Below, in pieces: positions 8,574 to 18,140 of a stretch of DNA of 64,000 nucleotides. A program made the translations under genes and the position numbers. Numbering within the stretch: the stretch's first letter is position 1; each line of letters opens with the position of its first letter. Source of the stretch: Dokdonia pacifica (GTDB taxonomy: Bacteria > Bacteroidota > Bacteroidia > Flavobacteriales > Flavobacteriaceae). The notes beneath the pieces are model-generated. The model was not told where the DNA came from. It saw only the letters and a list, made by a program, of their open reading frames with translations, and searched no databases. The DNA is taken from NCBI RefSeq assembly GCF_900188275.1, contig NZ_FZNY01000009.1, positions 1 through 64,000 on the forward strand, written 5' to 3'.

Positions 8574-9905
8574 TTACTTCTGCATTCTACTCATAGCCTG
8601 CATCATCTTACGGCCTCCACCACCTTGCATCATCTTCATCATCTTACTCATTTGATTGAATTGCTTCAGTAATTGATTTACCTGTTGTACAGAAGTACCA
8701 GATCCTTTTCCTATTCGTTTTTTACGACTAGAATTAATTACAGAAGGATTTGTACGTTCTGCAGGAGTCATAGAATGAATAATTGCTTCTATGTGTTTAA
8801 AGGCATCATCATCAATATCTACTCCTTTAAGCATTTTTCCAGCACCAGGTATCATCCCCATTAGGTCTTTCATATTACCCATTTTCTTCACCTGCTGAAT
8901 TTGCTTTAAGAAATCATCAAACCCAAATTGGTTTTTAGCAATTTTCTTTTGAAGTTTACGTGCTTCTTCTTCATCAAACTGCTCTTGTGCTCTCTCTACA
9001 AGAGAAACAACATCTCCCATCCCTAAGATACGATCTGCCATACGAGAAGGATAGAATACATCTATCGCTTCCATTTTTTCTCCAGTACCTATAAACTTGA
9101 TAGGCTTATCTACTACAGATTTAATAGAGATAGCAGCTCCACCACGTGTATCACCATCTAATTTTGTTAAGATAACACCATCAAAATTCAGAATATCATT
9201 AAAGGCTTTTGCAGTATTTACTGCATCTTGCCCTGTCATAGAATCTACAACAAATAATGTTTCTTGAGGTTGGATTGCTTTATGGATATTTGCAATCTCG
9301 TCCATCATTTCAGTATCTACTGCAAGACGACCCGCCGTATCGACAATTACTACATTATGTCCGTTTGCTTTCGCGAAAGCAATACCTGCTTCTGCAATAG
9401 CCACAGGATCTTGGTTACCTCTATCGGAAAACACATCTACTTTGATTGCGTCTCCAACTACGTGTAACTGATCTATCGCCGCTGGACGATACACATCACA
9501 AGCAACCAATAATGGTTTTTTTGTTTTCTTAGTTTTAAGGAAGTTTGCTAGTTTACCTGAAAATGTTGTTTTACCAGAACCCTGAAGTCCAGACATTAAA
9601 ATAACACTAGGATTTCCAGAAAGATTTACTCCAGAAGCATCACCTCCCATTAACTCAGTAAGCTCATCTTTTACAATCTTAACCATAAGCTGGCCAGGTT
9701 GTAATGTTGTAAGTACATTTTGACCTAGTGCCTTTTCTTTTACTCTATTGGTAAAATCTTTAGCAATTTTAAAGTTTACATCGGCATCTATAAGTGCGCG
9801 ACGCACTTCCTTAAGTGTCTCTGCAACATTTACTTCTGTAATACTCCCGTGTCCTTTAAGTACGTGGAGCGCTTTATCTAACTTATCACTTAAATTATCA
9901 AACAT
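8574..9905 (-). CDS. ffh: Signal recognition particle protein Ffh (SRP54)
   Basis: 443 residues with the NG GTPase domain (P-loop GLQGSGKTT, VDTAGRL, TKLDGD) and a Met-rich M domain from ~300 that ends 'MQGGGGRKMMQAMSRMQK'. It binds 4.5S RNA and signal peptides to target nascent membrane proteins to FtsY. The palindrome GCTTTCGCGAAAGC sits inside the gene (9367-9380) and encodes AFAK in 'GIAFAKANGHNV', just before the DTAGR motif. Other Ffh proteins have a similar helix there, so the palindrome fits the protein without an obvious insertion. Confidence 0.97.
   Translation of the reverse strand: MFDNLSDKLDKALHVLKGHGSITEVNVAETLKEVRRALIDADVNFKIAKDFTNRVKEKALGQNVLTTLQPGQLMVKIVKDELTELMGGDASGVNLSGNPSVILMSGLQGSGKTTFSGKLANFLKTKKTKKPLLVACDVYRPAAIDQLHVVGDAIKVDVFSDRGNQDPVAIAEAGIAFAKANGHNVVIVDTAGRLAVDTEMMDEIANIHKAIQPQETLFVVDSMTGQDAVNTAKAFNDILNFDGVILTKLDGDTRGGAAISIKSVVDKPIKFIGTGEKMEAIDVFYPSRMADRILGMGDVVSLVERAQEQFDEEEARKLQKKIAKNQFGFDDFLKQIQQVKKMGNMKDLMGMIPGAGKMLKGVDIDDDAFKHIEAIIHSMTPAERTNPSVINSSRKKRIGKGSGTSVQQVNQLLKQFNQMSKMMKMMQGGGGRKMMQAMSRMQK
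9367..9380. repeat. GCTTTCGCGAAAGC palindrome inside ffh
   Basis: Perfect 14-mer core, read as Ala-Phe-Ala-Lys in the ffh frame. The outer CG/TA extension is missing here. Confidence 0.95.
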
Positions 9906-10039
9906 ATCTTACTACTGAAAAATTGAATTTCGATATTTAATTATCGAGGTTGCAAATTTAATGATTTGAAGCATATATACATAGTGGTACCCCAAGGTAT
10001 TCTACTATTATAGCCATAAAATCTTATACACAAGCAAAT

Positions 10040-10075
10040 AAAAAAATGGCTAGATTATAAAAATAATCTAGCCAT
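10040..10075 (-). terminator. Rho-independent terminator of lipoprotein gene
   Basis: A 13-bp inverted repeat (ATGGCTAGATTAT / ATAATCTAGCCAT) with an AAAA loop. On the minus strand it is followed by TTTTTT. It lies 30 bases after the stop of the lipoprotein gene. Confidence 0.9.
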
Positions 10076-10105
10076 TGCATATATAAATACATAAACTTGA
10101 AGAAA

Positions 10106-11215
10106 CTACTCTTCACACTCCATAGATTGGAGTGTTATCATTGTTGTTGTAAATTCTAATGTTTCAGGGTTTTCTATGCGTACGTAAATCTCTCTTACAT
10201 CTGTTATAATAGCAACATCTGCTGGAATTGGATTTGTAGCAGCATCTGCATCTATTTGTGTATCATAAAAAGTAATTTGCCACTCAATAGGGTCTGGTAA
10301 TTCGCCCATATCATCTACTACTGGCTGTGGAGCAGCGATCACAATAATACATTCTATATAATCTTCTAGTACAAAAGATGCAACTCCGGGCATATCTTCT
10401 TCTTCACACGCTTCAAAAAGTAATGTGGTACAATAGGCTCCAGCTTCACATTCTTTTTGTAATATAAATTGAGTTTCTGTATCATTCTCAATACCTATCA
10501 TAACGTTAGATAAAGAGCGTACTTTCCAATCAAAGTTCCAATCTTCCCCTACTACTTCATCAGTATCAAGATTGATATTTAAATGTAATTCGTCTTCTAT
10601 AAAGTAAAAAATCCAAGTACCATCATACCTATCTCCTCTATAGAAAAATTCAACTACACCAGCTCCAGAGAGTTTAAAAACGGCATCTACATAGGTATTA
10701 AACACAACATCATCTGGAATTTGAACTTCCCATACACACTCTACTGCAGAAGATGTTGCATTCCCAATAATCACTTGTTGCTCTACTTCTATACAGGCAT
10801 CTATCGCAGCTCTTAATTCGTCTTTATCATTTATGGTTAATGTCGTTCCATCATCCAGTTGACTGGTAATAGGGAAACTCACATTAATAAATTGTCCGTC
10901 TTCTACAGTTCCTAATACATCACTAAATTCTTGATCATTATTTACAATAACAGAAGATTGAAGTTCTATATTTTCATCATAAATAACGACCGTAAATGAA
11001 TAAATAAAATCTATACAGGTTACATCTGTTGCATTAGGATCATCTGTTGTGATTCGATCCATAAGAGAAAATAAATCAGAATCTTCTGCAATCAATTCGG
11101 CTTCGGTGATTTGAAAAAGATCATCTAAATCTTCATTGTCACAACTTACCAAACAAAAAAGAATACTTATGCTTAAAAGGAAATTTCTAAATGTCATAAA
11201 AAAAGGATTATTCAT
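10106..11215 (-). CDS. Acidic lipoprotein of unknown function
   Basis: 369 residues with a lipoprotein signal ending 'CLVSC' and an Asp/Asn-rich start of the mature part (DNEDLDD), as in Bacteroidetes surface-exposed lipoproteins. The body is beta-rich and strongly acidic, with repeated patterns such as 'SAVECVWEVQIPDDV' and 'EWQITFYDTQIDADAATNP', and several Cys. A second in-frame ATG at 11197 (MTFRNFLLS) is an equally good start. I do not recognise a named family. It stands alone, with its own terminator, downstream of a palindrome element and opposite in direction to fumC. Confidence 0.75.
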   Translation of the reverse strand: MNNPFFMTFRNFLLSISILFCLVSCDNEDLDDLFQITEAELIAEDSDLFSLMDRITTDDPNATDVTCIDFIYSFTVVIYDENIELQSSVIVNNDQEFSDVLGTVEDGQFINVSFPITSQLDDGTTLTINDKDELRAAIDACIEVEQQVIIGNATSSAVECVWEVQIPDDVVFNTYVDAVFKLSGAGVVEFFYRGDRYDGTWIFYFIEDELHLNINLDTDEVVGEDWNFDWKVRSLSNVMIGIENDTETQFILQKECEAGAYCTTLLFEACEEEDMPGVASFVLEDYIECIIVIAAPQPVVDDMGELPDPIEWQITFYDTQIDADAATNPIPADVAIITDVREIYVRIENPETLEFTTTMITLQSMECEE

Positions 11216-11270
11216 AATTAGGATATTACTTTAGGATCAAAACCATTCGTTTTACTATTCTTAGATATAT

Positions 11271-11288
11271 GCTTTCGCGAAAGCGTAC
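11271..11288. repeat. GCTTTCGCGAAAGC palindrome (intergenic)
   Basis: Perfect 14-mer core at 11271-11284, followed by GTAC, with a near-match ATAT on the left side. It lies 56 bases upstream of the lipoprotein start. Confidence 0.93.
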
Positions 11289-11375
11289 ACAGAAAATAAA
11301 CGATCTTTATTTGATCTTATATGTATATATCGTCACATCTAGAAAAAGGTTGCGCCTTATTATGAAATAAAGGCA

Positions 11376-11406
11376 TAAAAAAAGACTAACATTGCTGTTA
11401 GTCTTT
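11376..11406 (-). terminator. Rho-independent terminator of small membrane gene
   Basis: An 11-bp inverted repeat AAAGACTAACA / TGTTAGTCTTT with a 4-base loop. On the minus strand it is followed by a T-run. It sits 25 bases after the stop of the 57-residue gene, which supports that gene being real. Confidence 0.9.
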
Positions 11407-11431
11407 CAAGTATATTATATATCTCAAAGGA

Positions 11432-11605
11432 TTATGCCTCTCTTCTAGCCTTACGAGCTTCCATTTTTTCTTTAACCATTTCTATAATAGATCCTCCTAC
11501 CCAGTAAGGGATCACAAAGGTTAATAAGAATATCATTAACCAAAAACCAATAGTTAATATCGTTAAGAATGCAAGAAATCCTAAATATTGATCAAAATCA
11601 AACAT
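11432..11605 (-). CDS. Small single-pass membrane protein, 57 aa
   Basis: Reads MFDFDQYLGFLAFLTILTIG at its start, then 'FWLMIFLLTFVIPYWVGGSI', then a basic, helical tail rich in K/E/R ending 'EARKARREA'. The long hydrophobic stretch (residues ~8-38) suggests one or two membrane spans with a charged cytoplasmic tail. ATG 11605 and TAA 11432-11434 are flanked by a good terminator, so it is a likely real short gene. Function is unknown. It is divergent from fumC across 145 bases. Confidence 0.75.
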   Translation of the reverse strand: MFDFDQYLGFLAFLTILTIGFWLMIFLLTFVIPYWVGGSIIEMVKEKMEARKARREA

Positions 11606-11680
11606 GAGTAATGTGTTTTCTAAATTTTGGTCAAAGATACCGTATTAAATTCTATTTTCACAACAGAAATTTCAGATTTA

Positions 11681-11727
11681 TTGACAGGTTATTGACAGTA
11701 GATTTGAAACCGAAATTTGTAAATTTG
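11681..11727 (+). promoter_or_regulatory. Putative fumC promoter region
   Basis: Two exact -7 type boxes are visible, TAGATTTG (11699-11706) and TAAATTTG (11720-11727), with TTGACA-like hexamers at 11681 and 11692. The spacings (15 and 25 bases) are not the ideal 19, so which pair is used is open. Confidence 0.4.
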
Positions 11728-11750
11728 TCATATAAAAAAACAAACTCACA

Positions 11751-13145
11751 ATGGAATATAGAATTGAGAAAGATACAATGGGGGAAGTAAAAGTTCCCGC
11801 AGATAAATTATGGGGCGCTCAAACGGAAAGATCTCGTAATAATTTTAAAATAGGAGCGCCAGCTTCTATGCCTTTAGAGATTGTATATGGATTTGCTATT
11901 CTTAAAAAAGCAGCAGCCTATACCAATTGTGAACTAGGCGGTCTCCCTATAGAAAAAAGAGATCTTATTGCTCAAGCATGTGATGAAATACTGGATGGAA
12001 AACACGATGATCAATTTCCGTTAGTAATATGGCAAACGGGTTCAGGTACACAAAGTAATATGAACGTAAATGAAGTTATTGCAAATCGTGCACACCAACT
12101 TGCTGGAAAAGTAATAGGAGAAGGAGAAAAAACATTACAGCCTAATGATGATGTAAATAAATCTCAATCTTCTAATGATACCTTCCCAACAGGAATGCAT
12201 ATTGCAGGGTACAAGAAAATTGTAGAAATCACATTACCGGGTGTAAAAAAACTGAGAGATACTTTAGAAGCAAAGGCCATAGAATTTAAAAAAGTAGTTA
12301 AAATAGGACGTACGCATCTTATGGATGCGACACCTTTAACACTAGGTCAAGAATTTTCGGGATATGTATCACAATTAAATCATGGTATTAAGGCTTTAGA
12401 AAATACATTAGATCACCTTGCCGAATTAGCACTAGGAGGAACAGCTGTTGGCACGGGTTTAAATACTCCAAAAGGGTATGCAAAACGTGTCTCTGAATAT
12501 ATGGCTCAATTCTCTGGATTTCCATTTCGTACTGCCGATAATAAGTTTGAAGCATTAGCTGCACATGATGCTATTGTTGAAACGCATGGAGCGCTTAAAC
12601 AATTAGCCGTTTCGCTTAATAAAATTGCAAATGATATACGACTTATGGCATCAGGACCACGTAGCGGAATTGGAGAAATTTCCATTCCTGCTAATGAACC
12701 TGGATCATCTATCATGCCTGGTAAAGTGAATCCTACACAATGTGAAGCATTAACCATGGTATGTGCACAAGTTATCGGAAATGATGTTGCTATTAGCGTA
12801 GGTGGATTACAAGGGCATTATGAATTAAATGTATTTAAACCTGTAATGGCTTCAAATTTATTGCAATCTGCTCAACTTATTGGAGATGCCTGTGTGTCAT
12901 TTTCAGAGCATTGTGCTTCAGGAATACAGCCTAATGAAAAACGAATTAAAGAATTACTTGATAATTCTTTAATGCTCGTTACCGCTCTTAATACAAAAAT
13001 AGGGTATTATAAAGCTGCAGAAATTGCAAATACTGCGCATGTAAATGGCACAACATTAAAAGAAGAAGCTGTTAATTTAGGCTATGTAACTCCAGAAGAA
13101 TTTGATGAATGGGTGAAACCTGAAGACATGGTAGGAGAATTATAA
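11751..13145 (+). CDS. fumC: Class II fumarate hydratase
   Basis: 464 residues, standard length. It interconverts fumarate and L-malate in the TCA cycle without an iron-sulphur cluster. Family signatures: '[15 protein letters not shown]', '[16 protein letters not shown]', 'AVGTGLNTP' and the fumarase/aspartase signature '[15 protein letters not shown]'. It starts at ATG 11751, shortly after two -7-like boxes. It is a single gene; the downstream 7TM-LuxR gene has its own promoter. Confidence 0.97.
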   Translation: MEYRIEKDTMGEVKVPADKLWGAQTERSRNNFKIGAPASMPLEIVYGFAILKKAAAYTNCELGGLPIEKRDLIAQACDEILDGKHDDQFPLVIWQTGSGTQSNMNVNEVIANRAHQLAGKVIGEGEKTLQPNDDVNKSQSSNDTFPTGMHIAGYKKIVEITLPGVKKLRDTLEAKAIEFKKVVKIGRTHLMDATPLTLGQEFSGYVSQLNHGIKALENTLDHLAELALGGTAVGTGLNTPKGYAKRVSEYMAQFSGFPFRTADNKFEALAAHDAIVETHGALKQLAVSLNKIANDIRLMASGPRSGIGEISIPANEPGSSIMPGKVNPTQCEALTMVCAQVIGNDVAISVGGLQGHYELNVFKPVMASNLLQSAQLIGDACVSFSEHCASGIQPNEKRIKELLDNSLMLVTALNTKIGYYKAAEIANTAHVNGTTLKEEAVNLGYVTPEEFDEWVKPEDMVGEL

Positions 13146-13202
13146 AATTCCTACAAAATTTACAAATAAATAGATAAAATACACAAAAACATCGATCAAG
13201 TG

Positions 13203-13232
13203 TTGATTTGTTAATATATATCACTATATTAG
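13203..13232 (+). promoter_or_regulatory. Promoter of the 7TM-LuxR gene
   Basis: TTG at 13203-13205, exactly 19 bases, then TATATTAG at 13225-13232. The -7 box is one base off TAnnTTTG. The start codon follows 16 bases later. Confidence 0.55.
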
Positions 13233-13247
13233 CACCCATATAATTAT

Positions 13248-14597
13248 GTGCTAATGCGATTGATATTTTTTATCGTTAGTATATTCTTTGTGATTGGAGG
13301 GGTATCACAGGAATCAATTTCCTATTATAAAGCTACTACCGATCACCAGAATACGATATCAGAACTTAAAGAAATAGAATTCTCTCCTATAGAGGATATA
13401 AATCTTGGAACAGACAATGGCATCTATTGGTTTAAAATAGATGCTATTGATCTGCCTAGGTCTATTATAGAATTACATACATCTCATGTTAAAGAAGCAT
13501 CATTACAGGATGCCAATGGAAACAAAATCGGATTAATGAATGCAACTCGATATCCATCCTTTTTTGTTATAAATAAAACAGTACAATACCCATTATTTCT
13601 TAAAGTAGATTTTCCATTAGAAGCTCATTTTCCAATTGAAGTCTTAGATGAAGAAGCTTTTGCAAAACATGAAAAAAATAGTTTTTTAGGAATTGGCTTT
13701 TTCTATGGTACTGCCCTTGCACTCTTATTAGCTACACTTATATTTCTGATTACTACAAAAAACAAGCAATTCCTTTTTTATGGGATTCTCATTGCTGCTG
13801 TATGCATCTCTATTATGACAAGAGATAATATTTTATATTTCTTTAATGCAAAACCAAGCATCATAAGTAGTGTGGAGTTATTTGGACATTTCCTAGTGGG
13901 CCTTAGTGCTACAGGTTATGTATTTAGATATTTAAAAATAAAAAAGAATAAAAAGTCAATAGAAACCATATTTGTGATATTAAGTAGCATTTCATTTGTT
14001 TCCTTATGCATTTATTGGATTTCAAACACACATTGGAGCTTTTTATTAACTGATTTTACAACCGTATTAAGTGTTTTACTATTATGGACACTTACTTTAT
14101 ATAATGCGAAAAACACAAAATATCTACCTATAATGATTGCCATTTATACGTTAGATATTGTTGTACTGACTGATGCTTTTTTATTGCACGGTCTTGGGAT
14201 GAGTATCTTTAATCTCTCCTCGCTTCAACTTAGCATTATATCATTAATTAATTTTACATTAATAGCACTTGCATTAATATTTAGTTTCAGAAAGTTACAA
14301 GGCAAAACTGTGATCATGAAGCATCAAATAAAGATGCATTTAGAACGCCTCTCACAACTGAATAGTTATAAAAATGTGCAAGACTCTAATGATCAATATT
14401 TAGAATCACTCATCCATCAATTTGAGCTTGAGAATATTGAAATTAAAGTACTGGATGGTATTTCTAAAGGGATGACAAACGAGCGTATTGCTACAAAGCA
14501 CAACCTATCTGTAGAAAAATTAAAAACAGTAACCTCAAATTTATACCAAAAATTAGGTATTGAATCTGATCAAGAAGCAACCACTCTTTTTAGTTAA
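13248..14597 (+). CDS. 7TM transmembrane regulator with C-terminal LuxR-type HTH
   Basis: 449 residues: signal/anchor, an extracytoplasmic 7TMR-DISM-type beta domain (~22-140, 'IYWFKIDAIDL'), then seven hydrophobic spans (~145-350; e.g. 'GIGFFYGTALALLLATLIFL', 'LLTDFTTVLSVLLLWTLTLY'), a coiled linker, and a LuxR/GerE helix-turn-helix (~390-445, 'IEIKVLDGISKGMTNERIA', 'LSVEKLKTVTSNLYQKLGI'). Inference: a membrane-bound one-component transcription factor of the kind common in Flavobacteria. Its stop codon overlaps the stop of the convergent cytochrome c assembly gene by four bases. Ligand and targets cannot be told from sequence. Confidence 0.85.
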   Translation: MLMRLIFFIVSIFFVIGGVSQESISYYKATTDHQNTISELKEIEFSPIEDINLGTDNGIYWFKIDAIDLPRSIIELHTSHVKEASLQDANGNKIGLMNATRYPSFFVINKTVQYPLFLKVDFPLEAHFPIEVLDEEAFAKHEKNSFLGIGFFYGTALALLLATLIFLITTKNKQFLFYGILIAAVCISIMTRDNILYFFNAKPSIISSVELFGHFLVGLSATGYVFRYLKIKKNKKSIETIFVILSSISFVSLCIYWISNTHWSFLLTDFTTVLSVLLLWTLTLYNAKNTKYLPIMIAIYTLDIVVLTDAFLLHGLGMSIFNLSSLQLSIISLINFTLIALALIFSFRKLQGKTVIMKHQIKMHLERLSQLNSYKNVQDSNDQYLESLIHQFELENIEIKVLDGISKGMTNERIATKHNLSVEKLKTVTSNLYQKLGIESDQEATTLFS

Positions 14598-17500
14598 GAC
14601 TTTTTGTAATACTTAGCATATTTTCGGTAGGATAAAAATCCTAGAATTGCAATAACACCTACAGATATGATAATTTTCTGATTAGCAATATCACCTCCAC
14701 TTTGGTATGCATGCAAACCAGACAAGTAGAAATTAACTCCAAAGTACGTAAAGAGTACACTTCCTAGAGATATAATCGCTAATAAGTTAAATAACCATCT
14801 TCCTCGTAATCCAGGAATGAGTCGCATATGAATCACAAAAGCATATACAATTAGAGAGATTAACGCCCACGTTTCTTTAGGATCCCAACCCCAATAACGT
14901 CCCCAACTTTCATTGGCCCATTGTCCTCCTAAGAAAGTACCAATAGCAAGTAGTACCATTCCAACAGTAAGCGCCATTTCATTAATTACGGTAAGCTCTT
15001 TAATATTAAGATCCATTTTTTCTTTATTCTCTTTAGTTGTAAAGATCATTAGTAGTAAGGAAACAATTCCTAAAATAGCTCCAATAGTAAAAGGCCCATA
15101 ACTAGCTACGATTACTGCTGTGTGTATCATTAGCCAGTAACTATTCAAAACGGCTTGTAAGTTTGCAATCTCAGGATTCATCCAATTCATACTCGCTGCC
15201 CATAAAATAAATCCTGTCACAAAGGCAATACTTGAAACTGCCAGTGCTGAACTTTTCTTATCTACCAAAATATCTGCAAAAGCCCCCAAACCAGCTCCAA
15301 CTATAGCAAATGGAGTCATTAACTTATTTACCTTATGAATAGAATACACTTTTCTTGTTGCCGTCCAGTCCTGAATAGAAATAGCCAATCCAAAGAACAT
15401 GGTTGCCCATGCCACATATAGTACAGATTCATAGGCATCACTCCAAGGAGCATGGCCAGAAATATACCAACGCCATATAAGAGATCCTGTATGTAATAAA
15501 AATAAAAGTGTAATCATGACGAGTCCTGCATTCACCATAAATGACACAAACTTACTAGGACTAAAAATTTCAACAATGACAAAGCATATCATAAAAAAGG
15601 AAGCAAGCATATACATCCAGTATAGCTTTGTAAAAGGATCATTGTTATTATACAAGATTTCGGCATCAATCTTTTCTGCCGTAGGCATGATATCGCCTCC
15701 TAATCTTCTTTGAAACTTTTCTATTCCTTCCAAAATCTTATTCGCATCAGAATAATCTCCATCTACTTTTGCTTTTCGAAGACTCAATAAATACGCCGGG
15801 AAAATCTGATGTGCAATCACAGAATCTGTAGCCCTATAACCACCATCTCCTGCAGCTATTGGAGAAATCCATTCATTATTTGAATCATTAGGTTTAGGAA
15901 GTATTTTTAAAATTTTCTTAGATAATGTTCTATCTAATAACCCTAATCGTAAGGCTACATCTCTAAATTCTTTATCAATTACAGTAGGCGTTGCTTCACT
16001 AAACGCTTGTGCTAAATAAGGTTCTAATTTATACTTAAAGTCATCAGTAAAGAAATCCATTACTTTAAAATTCTTTACATCACTAGGAACTCCTATCACA
16101 TTACGAATACTATCATTCCCCTTTTTAAGATACAAGACATCTACATAATTCCAGATAATAGGATTTTCCATCATAGAGAGCAATACCTGATCTGCATTCA
16201 GTCCTGCATATTGATCGCTACGGCTTATTTTACGTAGCAACATACTCGCATACGTGTTGATAGGCATCATACGCCCACTATCATCTTGTATAATCATACG
16301 TCCAAACTTGGCGGCATGTTCTGCAGGAACTGCATTAGCTACAATAGCCGAGTCTATCTGTGTTTTTGTAGGTTGCGTATTTTGATGATCTACATGATCA
16401 TCTCCAGAAGATAAAATTGGGAGAATAGGTTCTTGCTTTTCTTCCAAGCTCGCAATTGTATCCTGAATCACTACGGCCGATGTATTGATGTCTTGTGAAA
16501 AAGCTGTTTCCGCTTTCGCGAAAGCGAATACCAAAAGAAGTATCGTAAGTTTCTCTTTTTTGGCCTTAATCTTTTTTAGTGATTTCTTTAAATCCCCAAA
16601 TCGAGAACCTTTATCCAATAAGATAAGCATCATTCCAATATATAATAAGAAATACCCTATATAGGTAACCCATGTTCCCCAGAAATCATGGCTCACTGAG
16701 AGTATGGTGGTACGCTCTTCATCTTTAAAACTCGCCTGAAAGAAACGATACCCTTTATGATCTAGGACATGATTCATATAAATGTCATAATCGAATGTTT
16801 CATCACTTTCTACCGTAATCTTACTTGTAAAAGATTCGTAACTACTTTGAGTGCCTGGATATTTTTTTGCAATAAAGTCTTTTAGTTTGATTGAAAAAGG
16901 AAGCTCTAAAGACTTACTTCCATAAGACAAATACATCTTATAACCACCTACTTCGATTTCCTTTTTATTATTACTATATCCCTTCCCTCCAAGGAGTCCA
17001 ACAGTTTTTGTTTCGCCATTTGCCGTAACATCTACAAACAAGGCATCTTGTTGATTTTTTTCTTTAAACTCTTTTTCTACAATACCAGATCTACCTCTTA
17101 CAGCAGGTTCTGGAAGAACAAAAAGAATTCCTTGTAAATTATAAAGTGATCGTAATTTTAAAGGCTGCACACTATCTTTTACAAACGTATAATCTGTTTG
17201 TGTAGCCATCACCTTATATTCTCCTTCAAAAGGAGATCGTATGGTATAATTTTCACCATCAAAACCTATGTTGATAGCGCCATCTGTAGGTTTGTTAAAA
17301 GCATAAAGCACATTATGCATATTGACAAGTTCCCCTTCTTTAAGGAAATGTTCATGTCTTCCACCTCCATCGCCTGTCTCTACTATCTTGAGATGGAGAT
17401 CTCCTGCTTCATCTTCTATAAATCCTTCTTCTGCACCACCTATAAATTTATTGTGGGTTATTTTGATAGGGTCATTATTAAAGTCTGTATTCCAAGTGAA

Positions 17501-17968
17501 GTTGTTACTAAGCCTTGGCGAAAGCATTAACTCCTTATCCAATGTTCTTTGCATAGGTTGTCCATCAATCTCTCCCTGCACAAGAACTTCTAAATATGTT
17601 TTTTCACTTAAAAACGTACTTTCTGTTTCTCCTTCAGAGATAGGCATCACTCCTTCAAAGCTTATATATCGTGTAATACCAGCACCTATAAGAATAAAAA
17701 TAAAAGAAATATGAAAAATTAAGGTGGTGATTTTTTCTTTTCGGAAGAGTTTAAACCTTGCTATGTTCCCTAAGAAGTTAATAACAAATAAAATATGTAT
17801 TAATGTAAACCACCAAGAATTATAAACCCAAACACGGGAGTACGGTGTAGGAGACGTGTCTTGTCCGCGGTCTAAAAAAGTACCTACTGCCATCGCGACA
17901 AAATAGGTTATAAAAAGCATTCCCATCAATCGAGTGGAGAATAAAAAATTTACAATTTTCTTTTGCAT
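14594..17968 (-). CDS. ccsBA: Fused ResB-CcsA cytochrome c biogenesis protein
   Basis: 1124 residues. The N-terminal half is ResB-like, with hydrophobic spans near 12-30, 48-65, 78-98 and ~440, and a long periplasmic domain between. After a second signal-like stretch ('ILLLVFAFAKAETAFSQ') comes a periplasmic linker, then a CcsA half with many spans and the haem-handling motif 'WANESWGRYWGWDPKETWA' near residue 1030. System II cytochrome c synthases attach haem to CXXCH apocytochromes on the periplasmic face. The palindrome core (16511-16526) encodes AFAKA at the junction of the two halves. The start is ATG 17968. The 3' end overlaps the 7TM-LuxR stop. Confidence 0.92.
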   Translation of the reverse strand: MQKKIVNFLFSTRLMGMLFITYFVAMAVGTFLDRGQDTSPTPYSRVWVYNSWWFTLIHILFVINFLGNIARFKLFRKEKITTLIFHISFIFILIGAGITRYISFEGVMPISEGETESTFLSEKTYLEVLVQGEIDGQPMQRTLDKELMLSPRLSNNFTWNTDFNNDPIKITHNKFIGGAEEGFIEDEAGDLHLKIVETGDGGGRHEHFLKEGELVNMHNVLYAFNKPTDGAINIGFDGENYTIRSPFEGEYKVMATQTDYTFVKDSVQPLKLRSLYNLQGILFVLPEPAVRGRSGIVEKEFKEKNQQDALFVDVTANGETKTVGLLGGKGYSNNKKEIEVGGYKMYLSYGSKSLELPFSIKLKDFIAKKYPGTQSSYESFTSKITVESDETFDYDIYMNHVLDHKGYRFFQASFKDEERTTILSVSHDFWGTWVTYIGYFLLYIGMMLILLDKGSRFGDLKKSLKKIKAKKEKLTILLLVFAFAKAETAFSQDINTSAVVIQDTIASLEEKQEPILPILSSGDDHVDHQNTQPTKTQIDSAIVANAVPAEHAAKFGRMIIQDDSGRMMPINTYASMLLRKISRSDQYAGLNADQVLLSMMENPIIWNYVDVLYLKKGNDSIRNVIGVPSDVKNFKVMDFFTDDFKYKLEPYLAQAFSEATPTVIDKEFRDVALRLGLLDRTLSKKILKILPKPNDSNNEWISPIAAGDGGYRATDSVIAHQIFPAYLLSLRKAKVDGDYSDANKILEGIEKFQRRLGGDIMPTAEKIDAEILYNNNDPFTKLYWMYMLASFFMICFVIVEIFSPSKFVSFMVNAGLVMITLLFLLHTGSLIWRWYISGHAPWSDAYESVLYVAWATMFFGLAISIQDWTATRKVYSIHKVNKLMTPFAIVGAGLGAFADILVDKKSSALAVSSIAFVTGFILWAASMNWMNPEIANLQAVLNSYWLMIHTAVIVASYGPFTIGAILGIVSLLLMIFTTKENKEKMDLNIKELTVINEMALTVGMVLLAIGTFLGGQWANESWGRYWGWDPKETWALISLIVYAFVIHMRLIPGLRGRWLFNLLAIISLGSVLFTYFGVNFYLSGLHAYQSGGDIANQKIIISVGVIAILGFLSYRKYAKYYKKS
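16511..16526. repeat. CGCTTTCGCGAAAGCG palindrome inside ccsBA
   Basis: Perfect 16-mer, read as Ala-Phe-Ala-Lys-Ala on the minus strand. It lies at the end of an internal hydrophobic, signal-like segment. Confidence 0.95.
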
Positions 17969-18140
17969 AGCGTTTGGCTAATTTTCCGAGTGCAAAGATA
18001 ACCCACAGAAGGCAAATAATCGTATAACTCACCCTGTTAATATTCGTTAAGAAATAGATGGCTTTATTGTCATGATTGACTTCCCAAATACCCATTCTCA
18101 CAAATAGCATAATACCAACAAAAGCCCTATTTTTACCGCG

